A DNA stretch of 64,000 nt from Cycas panzhihuaensis (taxonomy: Eukaryota; Cycadophyta), in NCBI GenBank assembly GCA_023213395.1, contig CM041465.1, positions 222,835,741 through 222,899,740 of the forward strand. The letters are read 5' to 3'. Position 1 is the first letter of the stretch; the number at the start of each line of letters is the position of its first letter. Shown here piece after piece: positions 20,301 to 32,545 of this stretch. The notes under the pieces are model-generated. The model did not search any database, was not told the DNA's origin, and was given only the letters and a program-made list of their open reading frames with translations. A program made the position numbers and the translations under genes.

Positions 20301-21969
20301 AAAATGACTCTATTAGTGTTATGAACCCAATTTTATTATAAAAGAGATTTATTATTAGGTGTAGTAGTGAAGAATTATTGGGGCCAATTCATGTATTAAT
20401 CATGCAAGTTGGAAGATTCTAAGGACAAAAGGAAGGAAAAATCAATCATAACTTCTTTAAGAAATTGTTGATAGGAGATTCTAGAAATAAAACCCTTGCC
20501 TTTATAAATAAGAGTTCAATGTATTAAAATAAGCATGATTGCAAAATAAAGTACTCAATATGTGTTCAATTTTTTATATTCCTATTTTTTATGGGCATTT
20601 GTATTTTTAGGGTTGTCTCAAGTGGTATTATAGAGTATAATATAGGCAATTAAAGTTTTTAAACTAAAAATATCCATTTTAAAGGTTCTAGAATGAGGTT
20701 TTTTTTGTTTCATCTATTTCAAAATATTTACTAGGTTAAACTACCCTGAAATTGTCTATCATACTATATACTTTGGACAAAATGTGAACAAGGTATAAGC
20801 TTTAAAATTAACTTACTTCCCAAAATTTTAACATCATAAAATTTAGCTTCTTCAACATCTAAAGCTTACCATAGATGCTAGAGATATCTAAATGTATTTA
20901 AATTAGTATCGTTAGAAGAATCCTAGAGCCTATTCTCATTAAGAAAAACGAAAGAAAAGTAATACTCAAATTAGATTATTAGAAATGAAATTATGCTCAC
21001 TTATGCAAATGATAATACTACTACCTCAAACCCTTCAATTCTTTTTATAAGATTCTTTTTAATCTTTTCCCCTATACTTCTCTTCAATTAAGCTATTATG
21101 AATGTTATTTTGGAGATTATAACTTTAAAAGACTTTGTATTATTGTTGTTCAAAATCTCTCTATTGAAGGAATATCTTAACACTTTTTTTGTGATTTGTC
21201 TTAAAGACTTTAAAGTCTTGTAATATTATCATTTGGACTCTACCTATTGATGAAAGCTTTTAAAGAAAATTTCAAATGAACTATCATCATGAGCGGTGTC
21301 TTGTGTCTCATTTATTGGAAATAAGAAGAAGAAGTGAAAAATATTGTATTAAGACTATGTACCAAATGGGTATCATAAATATATAGCTAAATGGTGAACT
21401 GAATTACTTGGACAACTAGGTCCATGACACAGAAGGCACTCTAATTGAGATTGCAAGAACCACAAAGTTATTAGTAGTCAACTGAGGGAGCAATCTTTAT
21501 AGTCTAAATAGGCAATATAACTAAAGAATACGAACTAAATAACTCCAATTAAATACCATCATGAGGAATAATCTTAACAAAATTAACATACCCAACTACA
21601 TTGAAAGAGGGTCTATTAAACCATGGGTATGGATATAGAAATTATCATAATGCTTTAGGTTATAACCAAGGAAATTAATAATAGATATTGTCTTACTTAT
21701 GAGACTTAATGTGGAGGCAACGATTAGTTTCACCAGTAGGCTCAAATTAAGGAAAAAGAGAACCAAACTATTATATAAGATGAGTTTTATAATATCAAAG
21801 ATTTAATAAGACCTAGAACTATGACTTATTTGCCTAGCTTACCAACTTACAACAATAAGGTATTATGTCTATGTCTATTGCTAATTTCAAGAGTTAGTAC
21901 CTCTAGTTCATAACACTATAGAGAAATGAAAATTAGATATATTCATAGGTAAGTTGTAGCCAAACACCA
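17331..21969. other. AT-rich intergenic stretch, no gene seen
   Basis: GC falls steadily from 17331 onward. There is an (ATT)n microsatellite with a T-run at 17751-17783, a 16-T run near 18042, and the 42-bp repeats at 18278-18446. ORFs are short and cross low-complexity sequence. 21540-21960 has a faint gag-like flavour in broken frames (for example HGYGYRNYHNALGYNQGN), suggesting copia-1 landed in another dead element. I do not call it. Confidence 0.6.
18278..18446 (+). repeat. Three direct 42-bp units and one inverted unit
   Basis: Diverged units start at 18278, 18319 and 18361, each with a CAAATGYCCCATC/TAAAGTGCCACGTC-type head and a CACTCACAT/ACATTCATAT-type tail. At 18408-18446 the sequence GGACGTGGGCGTTTGATGT is the reverse complement of the unit head. 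This head-to-head layout resembles the end of a small inverted-repeat element. Confidence 0.6.
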
Positions 21970-22327
21970 TGTTAGCATGGCAGTTAATTATTAAGCCATT
22001 TAATTAATGTTAATGTGGTTTAATTATGTGAAAGGGTGTGAGCCAATTGGTGCGATTTATTCGGAGGGTCACAACCCTAAACAGGTGACACCTCTTGGAG
22101 AGTATATATACCTTGAGGCCTTGTATATTCTATATTGAAGTTTATTGTGAAATAATCAACGATCCCTTGAGGATCCTTTTGTGGTGGGTTTTTTCCCGAA
22201 AGGGTTTTCCCACGTATATCATGTGTTCTGTGCATATCTTCTGTGTATATTTTTCTTGTGCTTACTGTGTATGGTTAAAAGATCCTTCGAATGGGAACAC
22301 ATGTGTATGTTTTCATGTTCCCAAGCA
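21970..22327 (+). repeat. copia-1 5' LTR
   Basis: It starts TGTTAGCATGG and ends CCCAAGCA. A TATA-like TATATATA lies at about 22103-22110. By my count it differs from the 3' LTR at about 27 positions in 355, almost all transitions. Confidence 0.93.
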
Positions 22328-22341
22328 TGGTATTAGAGTAG
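22328..22341 (+). other. copia-1 primer-binding site
   Basis: TGGTATTAGAG directly follows the LTR and matches the usual TGGTATCAGAG initiator-tRNA-Met site with one substitution. Confidence 0.8.
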
Positions 22342-23941
22342 TAGGGTCTTGCACAACTGAAGCTTGACGGTGAGCGGAGCAGTGGAATCATTGTTGCCAG
22401 GTAACATCGTCTTACCCAAGCCAAGTCTTAAGGGTCCGTCAACCCCAGCATCGTGCAGAAGTATGCACAGAAAAATCAATGGTCGTTGGAGCAGTGGAGA
22501 TCACTATTCGACAAAGTGTAAGGGTTATTGGAGTCTGTATTCAGGTGTGAAGACCACGTTGGTGGTTGGAGTTAGCCTGTTTGGGGTTATCCGAAGACGA
22601 TTGATGATCTGTTGAGGTGATTCAAGTGTGCAGAACACGTACTGATGGTGATTTAGTGACATTAAGGATAGCCCTCTTTCCATACAAGTAAGTATGGGGT
22701 ATTCCCACTCAAAGCACTATAAAACTCAATAAAAATAAAGCTTCTTCTGGTGTTGCCTTTGTTAGTCTGTATAAGAAAGAGATTGGAGTCCTTTTGGATA
22801 GTTTTCAGTCCTCTATACTGAGATTAAGAGAAGTACACAGTAGTATAAGGCGTCTTTCACTAAAATTTTTGAGTTGTAGCGTCTCTATCTGTGGGTATAT
22901 GACCCCATATCTACACTGAAAACACACTTTTGAGCTGACATCTTAATGTTGTTAAGTTGTTGGACTATTTGTGTGACCTGTTGAGGTGTGTATACATTAA
23001 ATAAAGGTTGTATAGTTGTTCTAAGGTTTTTTTTAGTGCCTTGGATGATGGTTGAGTGCATTTTGATGTGATTGGAGAGTGGCTGGGCAGATTTAGGACT
23101 GGTTGGGCACTCTTTGTGACTGACTAGGACTGGCTAAGTTGTTTTCTTGGCATCTGAGCACCTTTAAAAGCCGATTGGGTCATTTTCAAGGGGTTTATTT
23201 GCCTGTTAAGGTCTGATTTGGCATTGATTGAAGGAGGCTAGGCGCATTTCCTCTTGGCTGGGCGCTTTGTATGCTGGTTTGTTGATAACTGTGGCTATTT
23301 AGAGGCTATCCAAGTACTCATCAGACATGTTCTGGCTGCGTTGAAGCCTTACCAGCTGTACGGATGATATAGACCACTTTGTGACAGCGCATAGAGCAAT
23401 AGGGTGTGTTGAACAACCACGTCCTTCTCCTCAAGTAATATGACTTTTGGAGGATACTTAAGCATGTGACTTAAGTTAAAAAGACACGAGTTCCTTAAAA
23501 AGTTGTCACTTTTGGAATATGCCTTTTGGCATATTCCAATCTCAATTCAACTTTATAAAAGCCCTTTGAACCATTGATGCACGTCAATAGTGAGAGATAC
23601 TTGATGTGTCCCAGAGCCATTTCGAGTGCAAATCAAGGAGCTTTTTTGTGATTTTTTGACTTGGAGACCGTGCACCATCATCGAATGGAGGCGTCTTTAT
23701 TCTAGAGCACATGTTTTTAGCCATTTTGAAGTGTCGATTGTGACATTTAATGGTTATTTAAGGTCATTTGTTGACAGATAAGAGGAGAAAAACAATCGAT
23801 GGCTCACTTAATATGGGTATAATCCGTGTTGGGTCCCTTTAGAAGTGTGCTTGTGAGGCAAAGGAGGTCACAAGGGTGCATTTTTGTCCTTAATACATTC
23901 GTTTGGTGTCGTGTGCTTTACATCAGAACTCGTCGTTCGAG
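22342..23941 (+). other. copia-1 untranslated leader
   Basis: 1.6 kb without a credible ORF between PBS and gag. 23040-23300 has loose repeats of a TGGCTGGGCGCNTTT-type phrase, matching a clearer array in copia-2 (38349-38513). The leader is long for a copia element. Confidence 0.6.
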
Positions 23942-24795
23942 ATGGAGAAGCTTATGCCTAAAGTTATCTTTAATGGTAACAATTTTAGTGAATGGAAGGC
24001 TAATATGGAGCTTATTTTGATGGTGAACCAACTCTGGGGAATTACCAAGGTGAAGCTTGTTTCAGTCCCACTTGACAATAAGGAGTGTATCAAACTTGAA
24101 GAGAAGCAATATATGGTTATTAGATTATTGAAACTCTCACTGGCGCCAGACCAGAGGGCTCTAGTTCACAATCTGGATGACCTAGCCGAGATTTGGATGA
24201 AGTTGTGTGATACTTTTGAGAAGAAGAAGATGAATATGCGTCTTGCTCTGATGTTGGAACTACTTAATTCAAAAGTTGAAGATGAGAACAATATCAGCTC
24301 CTACTTGAATAAAATAACTGACTTAAAGAATAAGCTAGAAGAGTTAAAGCAGAACTCGATCGATGATACGCTCTTGTTTACGATAATCATGTCGAAACTG
24401 TGAGTTGTGTTCGCCACATTCTAGACCATTTATGGTAGAGATGAAGTGATGGAGGCAAAAACTTTTAATGGGTTCAAAAACCTAATTCTAGTAGAGGATG
24501 CCAAGCTCAAACATCATAGTTTGCTTAGAGGTTCTAGTTCAAGTCAGGCCTTAGCCATGAAATCTTAGAGGAAGGAGGCCCCTAAGGAGGAGAAGATCAC
24601 ACAACGATCAGGAGAAAGCTCTCAAGACAAGAAGAAGTTTAATGGAAAGTGTAATTACTATAAGAAGGATGGTCATCGCGAGAAGAATTGTTGGTTCAAA
24701 CATCATGACAAACACAAAGGTAACTAGGATGATAAAGGAAAGAGTGTTGTTGCTCATTGCATCCAAGCACAAACCTTATCAGCCGAAACAAATCA
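23942..24795 (+). pseudogene. gag: copia-1 gag
   Basis: ATG at 23942 opens MEKLMPKVIFNGNNFSEWKA, the classic copia gag start (FxGxNFxxW). LEEKQYMVIRLLKLSL and LELLNSKVEDENNISSYLNK continue the capsid helices. TGA at 24401 and a TAG shortly after at a probable Gln codon break the frame. The single zinc knuckle at 24650-24691 reads C-N-Y-Y...GH...C, so its second Cys is now Tyr. The protein would have packaged the element RNA. Confidence 0.85.
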
Positions 24796-25193
24796 GAGAG
24801 ACTATTGGGTACTCGATTCTCGAGCGTAGAAGCACATCTCTTACTAGAGGTAAAACTTTGATACGTTGAAAGCAAATCAAAGTAGTGCTGAGATCATTCT
24901 TGGAGATGCTCGCGTATTGCCAATTAATAGTATCGATGAAGTTTCCATTATAGGAGGCAAGTTTTCTGGGGTATATTATGTACCCAAGATGTAGTTAAAC
25001 CTTCTATCTACTCGGGAGATCTGCAAACAAGGTATGAAAGTGAAGCTCTATGATGATAAGTGCCTAATAAAGGACCCAAAACAAAACTTTACTGTCGTAG
25101 CTACCGAGAAAGTCAGGGACAACTTCTAGGTGTTTGAAAGTTTCAATCTCAGAAGAAGTCCTATGCCTTTGTCACCAGCGCAGATGATGAAAA
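24796..25193 (+). pseudogene. copia-1 protease remnant
   Basis: DYWVLDSRA at about 24799-24825 corresponds to the copia protease motif W(I/V)LDSGA, with the active-site Gly now Arg and a TAG right after. The remaining 350 bp match the protease to integrase linker in broken frames (DNFxVFESF). No activity is possible. Confidence 0.7.
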
Positions 25194-26350
25194 TAAATTG
25201 TGGCACAATCGCCTTGGGCACCTTAATTATAGGAGTATTGCACTTCTAAGGAGGTAGAAGATGGTGGAAGGACTGTCGTCAGTTTCCTACTCAGACGGTG
25301 TATGCGAAGGATGCACGTATGGCAAGCATCATCACTATCCTTTTGCTCGGGATAACACCTGGAGAGCCAAGGAGAAGTTGGAGCTTATGCACTCAGATAT
25401 TATGGGACCACTCCCAAACCCTTCGATATTAGGAGCCCAATATACACTTGTGTTTGTGGATGATTACACTAGGAAAGCTTGGGTTTATTTTCTCAAGAAC
25501 AAGTCAGACGTATTTGATCGCTTCCGTGATTGCAAAGCGATGGTTGAAAATGAAAGTGATAAGAAAATAAAAACTTTACGAAGTGATAATGGTAAGGAAT
25601 ACGACAATCATACGTTTAATCAGTTCTACCGCAACCATGGTATAAAGCGGGAGAATGACTGCTGTTTATATTTTAAATTGGGTACCCACTCAGGTAGCTC
25701 GCAGCATGACCCCCGAAGAAAAATGGACCAGTCAGAAGCCTACCATTTGCCATTTAAGAACGTTTGAGTGTATAGCATGCGCCCACATTCCTAATGATAC
25801 CCACAAGAAGCTAGATCGAAAGATTCTAAAGTACATATTCATGGGGTATTGCACGGAGAACAAAGCCTACAGATTATGAGATCCATAGGGAGAGAAAATT
25901 GTGGTTAGTCAGGATGTTAAATTTGATGAGTCATCGATGTATCATGCTGAAAGAGCATCAGGGGAACCTTTTTACCCTCCCCTTCTCCTATTCCCATATT
26001 CTTCAAGCAAAGAGGACGATGAGCCAATCAATGTAGCACCTGAGGAAGCAAGACCAAGTGAAATGAGTAATAGTGAGGAGCCGCCACGATAAGAAGTACC
26101 TCCAATAACGGATCCTTCTATACCTTTATGGGCAAGGAAAACTCTTAAAGATTCCAGTTTGGCGATGTAAACCCTAACTGATGACAGACGAACCAGAAGT
26201 CAGCATGCCAGACGAACTCTGCTGGTAGACACCAATGACTCCGATGATCCTGATTTATTTGTTGAAGCGAAAGGAGATCCACAATGGAGAGATGCAATGG
26301 AGGAAGAATATGGTTCTCTGATGAAGAACGACATGGGATTTGGTCCCACT
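25194..26350 (+). pseudogene. copia-1 integrase, internal deletion
   Basis: The zinc module WHNRLGHLNYRSI, then CEGCTYGKHH, is kept. Catalytic Asp residues are in LMHSDIMGPL (about 25390) and LRSDNGKEYDNH (about 25575). At about 25654 the sequence jumps from HGIKRE to the later CCLYFKLG/AVYILNW region. Comparison with copia-2 shows about 127 bp missing, including the catalytic Glu segment. Downstream, ILKYIFMGY and VVSQDVKFDESSMY are the copia integrase C-terminal region, followed by the acidic linker before RT. Confidence 0.88.
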
Positions 26351-27040
26351 ACCTCCATCAAAGAATCTTGTTGGATGCAAGTGGGTTTATAAAATAAAGT
26401 TTCGCTCCGATGGAGAGGTGGACAAGTACACGGCTAGACTTGTTACGTAGGGATTCAAGCAGAAAGAAGGAATTGACTACGAGGAGACATTTGGACTAGT
26501 CTCCAGAATAACAACAGTCTGCTTACTCATTTCCTTAGTAGATGCATTAGATTGGGGGTTACACCAAATAGATGTTAGGTCTACATTCCTTAATGGGGAT
26601 CTAAAGGAGGAGATATATATACCACAGCCTCTGGGATTCATTAAGGATGGCCAGGAGAATCTTGTTTGTCATCTGGAAAAGTCAATCTATGGCCTAAAAC
26701 AAGCACCTCGTGCTTGGTATAAGAAGATGGATGCTAAGTTGAAAGCTAAAGGTTTTAAAATGTTAGAACTCGACCCGAATCTTTATGTGAAAAGAAGAGG
26801 GACTTCTGCAGTTGCTTGTGTCGTGTATGTGGATGATCTAATCATCGGCGGTAATTATAGTAAGGCTATAGCTAAAGTCAAATCCAATTTGGGAGCTTCA
26901 TTTTACATGAAGGATCTTAGGAAACTTCATTATTTCTTGGGCATTCAGATCAGGCAGATGGAAGAAATGACCGTATTATTACAATCGTAGTATGTGAAGA
27001 ACTTACTGGGAAGATTTAGGATGTAACACCATGTGTAAAA
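26351..27040 (+). pseudogene. copia-1 reverse transcriptase
   Basis: Motifs in broken frames: YEETF, HQIDVRSTFLNGDLKEEIY, LEKSIYGLKQAPRAWYKKMD, and the catalytic YVDD at 26826-26837 inside CVVYVDDLIIGGNY. LRKLHYFLGIQI closes the domain. A TAG replaces Gln in ARLVT-GFKQ. Domain order IN before RT confirms copia. Confidence 0.88.
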
Positions 27041-27793
27041 GATGCAAGATTGCAGAAGGATATGGCCCAACCTTTTGTAGATGGCACGAAATATCACCAG
27101 TTGGTAGGGAGTCTCATTTATTTGACTCATACCGGGTCAGATATTGCATACACTATTAGATTGGTTTCCCGCTATATGCAGAATCCTCAGGAGCCTCATT
27201 TGGTGGCAGCAAAGCGGATTCTGAAATATTTAAAGGGGACAATCAATCTTGGTCTTAAATACTGTAGAGGTGAGAAGATTAGGTTGCATGGCTATACGTA
27301 TGCTGATTGGGGAGGAGATTCCGACAATCGAAAGTCTACTACTAGATACATGTTTAGTATTAGCAATGGATTTGTTTCGTAGCAGTCGAAGAAGCAACAG
27401 ACAATGGCGCTATCTTCTACAGAAGTAGAATATCAAGGACTCAATGTTGGTGCAAAATAAGTAGTATGGTTGCAAGGTCTCTTGGAATTTCTTATCATTT
27501 CCAATGGACATCTGATTCTCTTTGTTGATAATCAAAGTACCATTCGTCTGTCGAAGAATCCAGAGTTTCATCCATGTACAAAGCATATCGAGATTCAACA
27601 CGTTCACATTCGTGAGCAGATCAAGTCAGGGAAACTGCAGGTCGACTATTGTCTGAGTGAATTACAACTTGCAGACGTGTTCACTAAGCCACTCACTGAA
27701 GACCAATTTATGAAGATACATACCGGATTAGGAATCATCGATGTTATCCTTGAGGGGGGATGTATCGACAACTATAAAGAAGCTGCAAGATAG
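27041..27793 (+). pseudogene. copia-1 RNase H and 3' end of pol
   Basis: Motifs: VGSLIYLTHTGSDIAYTIRL, RILKYLKGTINLGLKY, YADWGGDSDNRKSTT with the catalytic Asp, ALSSTEVEYQGL with the Glu, and LFVDNQSTIRLSKNPEFH. It ends LADVFTKPLTEDQFMKI and a TAG at 27791. Stops at 27380 and 27458 interrupt it. Confidence 0.88.
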
Positions 27794-27847
27794 TCCCAGC
27801 CTTCGTGATAACTCAACTACTGCACGTTGCAGGTTCCCCACATTCAC

Positions 27848-27859
27848 ATTAAGGGGGGA
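27848..27859 (+). other. copia-1 polypurine tract
   Basis: ATTAAGGGGGGA sits directly against the 3' LTR start, as expected for plus-strand priming. Confidence 0.8.
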
Positions 27860-28215
27860 TGTTAGCGTGGTAGTTAATTATTAAGCCACTTAATTAATGT
27901 TAATGTGGTTTAATTATGTGAAAGGGTGTAAGCCAATAGGTGCAATTTATTTGGAGGGTCACAACCCTAAACGGGTGACACCTCTTGGAGAGTATATATG
28001 CCTTGAGGCCTTGTGTATTCTATATTGAAGTTTATTGTGAAATAATCAACAATCCCTCGAGGATCCTTTTATGGTGGGTTTTTTCCCAAAAGGTTTTTCC
28101 CATGTATATCACGTATTCTGTGCATGTCTTCTGTGTATATTTTTCTTGTGCTTGCTGTGTACAGTTAAAAGATCCTTCGGATGGAAACACGTGTATGTTT
28201 TCATGTTCTCAAACA
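27860..28215 (+). repeat. copia-1 3' LTR
   Basis: It starts TGTTAGCGTGG and ends TCAAACA, collinear with 21970-22327, and is followed by the duplicated CACCA. Confidence 0.93.
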
Positions 28216-29244
28216 CACCATAATGTAGATGAATAATAAAATTTGACAAATAAATAAAATGAAATAACTCATTCACCAATATGACATCATGACTTATTTA
28301 GTTCCAATTAATACTTATATATTAAGTATTACCATGAATATGAAAATAATTATCAATTAAAATATCATTTCATAGCCTAACTCTATCAGTACAAATTTGC
28401 TTACTTTTGGACCTCTGAGATGCGACCATATACACTTTTTTTACTATAAGTAATTAGTTAAAAGTATAAATAATTTATTTGGTTTTGATTACATGTACAC
28501 GCATGTGCGTACACACAGACACATGTATATATATAACAATTATCTAAATAGCTCTTGCTTTTTCCCATGGAAGGCTTAATATTTATCACAATTTTATTTG
28601 CTTTTCTTACTAATTTCCACCCCATTTCTATTTCACTTTGAGTTTTGCATGCTTTTAATTTGTTTTTGTGTCTTAGTCTTGATTTATCATTTTTCATTTT
28701 TTTTGGTCAAGTTTCTATCTAACTTTTTTAATATTTTTATTTACTTCATGCCTTATTTTGTAATTTTGACCTTAAGTTTGAATGGAATTTATTATTTTAC
28801 CTATTCGTAGTGCAAATCTCCTCAAGCACATAGAAAATGAGTGATCATGGACTTAAATTCGATGCCAGATGAGAAAGATATGGTTGTTTAAAGGTAGTCA
28901 TTATTTTTATGAGATTATGCCTTAGGTATTTAAATCACGATAAAGATCATGATTACAGTCATGATCTTGATCAAGATCTCAATAAAAGACATGTAGTTTT
29001 TCTAAATAAAAAATTTTCATTATAAAAAGTTAGATTTTCTTAACTTTTAGGTTAACTATTCTAAAAGCGATTTAGGGGGCATTTATTACACCATATTTAA
29101 AGGTAGATGAAGGTATTTATTTCTTCATAAAGGTGGTAGATTGGGAGCAATTACATCTTGAAATAGAAATTTGGAAACACCATGAGATTATGGTTTTAGG
29201 AAAAATAATAAGCACCCATTATTTTGCTAAAACCATAGGTTGCA
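28216..29244. other. AT-rich spacer, no gene seen
   Basis: Low-GC sequence between two insertions. A perfect 10-bp stem with a 6-nt loop lies at 28943-28968 (AAGATCATGA and its complement), followed by further GATC-rich sequence. No ORF has recognisable motifs. Confidence 0.6.
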
Positions 29245-29553
29245 TGTTACGAGCTAATCCCTGTAACCACAACAATAGATAGATGGAGGCGAATGGAAAG
29301 AGAAGGTGGAGATGGAAAGATCACCAAATGAGAACTGAAAGAGGCACTAAAATGAATCTAAATAGATTATATTCATAAATATATTAATATATCCTTACAT
29401 AAGATGGGAGTGCCATATTTATAAGAGGATCACCCTATTATTATATTATTTTCTTACTAAGATATTCAATCCCACATTTCTATTATTATTAAATATTCAT
29501 ACTCCTTAACCCTTAACCTTCTAACCTATTACATGTGGTATAAATTCGTTACA
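29245..29553 (-). repeat. 3' LTR of the non-autonomous element
   Basis: Collinear with 32230-32545. Shared strings include ATAGATAGATGGAGGCGAA, GATCACCAAATGAGAACTGA and CCTTAACCTTCTAACCTATT. Confidence 0.85.
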
Positions 29554-32214
29554 TGGCCTCTCCCCTCATATGATTTTCCCTCAAAGCATCTTAATACAAA
29601 ATATATGTGTCCACCACCTATCGTTGTTAGTATGTCATAAGTAGTAGTTTGATCAAGGTGATAATGAGGAGATGTTATTGATACATATCTTGTTGTTGAG
29701 AAAAGATATGTAAGTCCATGTAGAAGGTGATGTGGTCTAAAAAATAGTGACTCCTTCATCTAATTATCAAAACCAAAGAAATATGGGCCTATGATATAGT
29801 AATGTAGGAATCCACAAAAATGAGAACCCAAATGCTCCTACAATCTGAATGTTGATGAACCCAACTTGATGTTTACACCTTTAAGTAAAAGGATTTCAAT
29901 CTGTTGATCCAAAGAAAAGTTTGTCTCATCTTCTTTTCCTTCTTCTTCTTGTTTGGCCTCTCCTTCTAGAAGGGTGCTTTAGTTAGGAATGGGTGCTTCA
30001 ATATATTGATGAAGTACAAAAATGAAGAGGTCCCAAGTTGGACTATAGGTATTTTAGCACCTCTCTTGTACCCACAATTAAAGGGGACCTTCTAATTATT
30101 GCATACCTAAACAAAGCTTGTGACATTCTATCAAGTTGAGCTCTTTAAAGTATGCAAGCATGGATGTAAGCTAATTATAAAAAATGATAGAACCATCAAG
30201 ACTAAAATAAAGTAGCTTGATTCTTATTTCCTCACTTTCTTTGTCATTTGAGTGATCATGGTCATGTATGTCCTCTTTTTTAGAAGCTTTAATAGTTAGG
30301 CAAGCTCTTATTTCCCTTTAAAGTTATATGTTGAAGGATGTATAATCTAGATTTGGGTGTGAGAGACACCATTTCCAAGTTGATCAATGGAGATCCTATT
30401 GCAAGAATGCCATAGTAAACATAATCATGGCATAGTCCTACTTGAAGTAGTAAACTACAAAATAATCTTCAAAGAATTGTTCCAAAGTAGCAGCCCAATT
30501 ATAAAGCTCAATGTGACCATCCATCCCAAAGCAAGTGAGGTCAAGGCCATCATTGTAATAGAAAAAGAAGTGTTCATAGTTATACTATCAATTAAGAAGA
30601 CCCTTTTTTCATAGGATATAAGTAAATACCCATAAGCCCTTGGGTTCTTTTTTTTTTTCAAGGGGTGTCTATAGCCAATTAGCCTCCTTAATACAATATT
30701 ATGACCTCAAGAACAATGGCATACAAGCCAAAGTGTTGACTGCAAAAAAAAAAATGACATTCTAAATGACATGCGATTTCAAATATTAATATCTACTATA
30801 AGAAAAGTATAAAATATGTTATATAATAGTCCAAATTGAAGCCTTTGAAATAAGGGATCTAATGGATTTGATGGTTTAGAAAATAGACTCTTGGTTGCAA
30901 AGTTATAGACAAAAAGGTATGGGTACATAAAAAGTAGATAAAAGAAGAAATTTAGGGCCTTTAGCCCCTTTTGCCCTTTAGAAGCTGGTCACTTTATGAG
31001 TGCATATGACCTCTTGCTTAATAAAAAAAACCTCTACGAATTTAGACCAACATTTTAATTCAATATAATATTCAAAAACCTTAGAAAAAAAAATTCAATA
31101 ATTTTGAATATTCAACCAATCTTTAATAGTGAGCTAGAAATCGCATAAATCTCTATAAAACTGTTGAAATTTTTTATTGATATAATCATGCTTTGATCAC
31201 ATGAATCTTTGCAAAATTATTAAAACTTTCAATTGACAGCTTAAGCAACTTGTGGAATTTGGTAATTTATGCTTGGAGGCTTATAATCTTCTTCTTTAAT
31301 AAAAATCCTTGGACATGTTGATGTAGCAGAGGTGTCGACACAACTCGTACCTTAATGAAGCATGCAAGTAGAGGTTTTAAATCAACAAGGGCACAAATAT
31401 TATGACTAGATCCATGGAGAGAATGCAGAACTAAGGTCCAAGCATTGCTTGTAGAATGGTCAGAGTAACTACGAATGAGGTGTTAACACAGTCTGTAGAT
31501 TACTATCACTTACATAAATTTTGTATTGATGTGTAGATGGTCGATTTAGCTTGACATAGAGGTTACTCCTTCACTTAGGGGGTATATTAGTGGCATATTA
31601 GGTAAATAAGGTTGTGGTTGTAGGTTTGGGCAACACATGTCATACTAGCGATTGTCAAACTTCACATATAATAGTCTTCGGAGAGTCATATAGGTTACAC
31701 AAGGCGCTCTCATCAATGGGTGTACAGGTCTTCACATGGAACAATATGGAAGCTGATGAATAAGAGATATCTTCATATGAGGTTACACATAATCCATGGA
31801 ACAAGGTAGATTTCACAATTGCATAGCATAGTGAACTCAAACAATAGTAGTTGCCCCTCTTCAATAAACACAAAAAGTAAAGAAGATTTTCCTTCTTCGC
31901 TAAATAGTAACTTGTAATAGACCTAAGGTTTATTATCTTATTATGTAAAGACATAAAAATAAAATACAATGAAGCTAAGAATACATAAGATCGATATTCT
32001 ATACGAAGTGGTGCTTCATAGAGAAATTGGGTAATTATCATAATCATACAAACCCTTAAAGCTATAATTGATAGAGCCACCAGGTCTTTGCCTCTATAAG
32101 ACATTTACCAAACTTGTTAATATTTCAATAATATTATGTCTTCAACACTTACAATGAACAAGGAGGAAGAAAAAATATTTTTCCCTTAGCTTAACTTTGG
32201 TATGGATTAGGAAT

Positions 32215-32227
32215 AGCTCTGATACCA
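32215..32227 (-). other. Primer-binding site of the non-autonomous element
   Basis: The minus strand reads TGGTATCAGAGCT, an exact match to the common plant initiator-tRNA-Met site, two bases from the LTR edge. Confidence 0.85.
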
Positions 32228-32229
32228 CT

Positions 32230-32545
32230 TGTTACAAGCCAACCCATATAACCACAATAATAGATAGATGGAGGCGAACAGAAAGAGAGGGTGGAGATGG
32301 AGAGATCACCAAATGAGAACTGAAAGAGGCACTAAAGTGAACCCAAATATATTGTATTCATGAATATATCAATATATCCTTACATAAAATGGGGGTGTCA
32401 TATTTATCAGAGGATTACTCTATTATTATATTATTTTATTATCAAGCTACCTAATCCCACATTTTTATTATTATTAAATGCTCCTACCTTATCCTCTATA
32501 ACCCTTAACCTTCTAACCTATTACATGTGATATATGTTTGTTACA
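32230..32545 (-). repeat. 5' LTR of the non-autonomous element
   Basis: Collinear with 29245-29553; the inner edge is next to the primer-binding site. Confidence 0.85.

Larger units (their letters stand above)
21970..28215 (+). mobile_element. copia-1: full-length Ty1/copia element, decayed
   Basis: The element is 6,246 bp, bounded by LTRs 21970-22327 and 27860-28215 and the exact duplication CACCA (21965-21969 and 28216-28220). It has a tRNA-iMet type PBS, a 1.6-kb leader, gag, protease, integrase, RT and RNase H in copia order, and a polypurine tract against the 3' LTR. Many stops, frame changes and an internal deletion in integrase make it inactive. copia-2 (37339-43468) is the same family. 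Confidence 0.95.
29245..32545 (-). mobile_element. Non-autonomous LTR retrotransposon, minus orientation
   Basis: Two similar LTRs, 29245-29553 and 32230-32545, both run TGTTAC...GTTACA on the plus strand. On the minus strand a canonical TGGTATCAGAGCT primer site (32227-32215) lies two bases inside the right LTR. A purine tract GAGGGGAGAGGCCA (about 29567-29554) abuts the left LTR, which fixes the minus orientation. The 2.7-kb interior shows no RT, integrase, RNase H or zinc-knuckle motif on either strand. The longest frame (32104-31655 minus) is unrecognised. The flanks TTGCA and TTGTC agree at only three of five bases, so the duplication is eroded or the edges are off by a base or two. It fits a LARD-like element mobilised by another copia family. 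Confidence 0.8.

Noticed and set aside
31655-32104. 149-codon minus-strand ORF as a protein of the non-autonomous element
   Set aside because: No recognisable domain and skewed Leu/Ser/Tyr composition; it may be chance. Kept only as a note within the element.
32215-32227. tRNA gene fragment
   Set aside because: The match is only the 13-base primer-binding complement beside an LTR; no cloverleaf is present.
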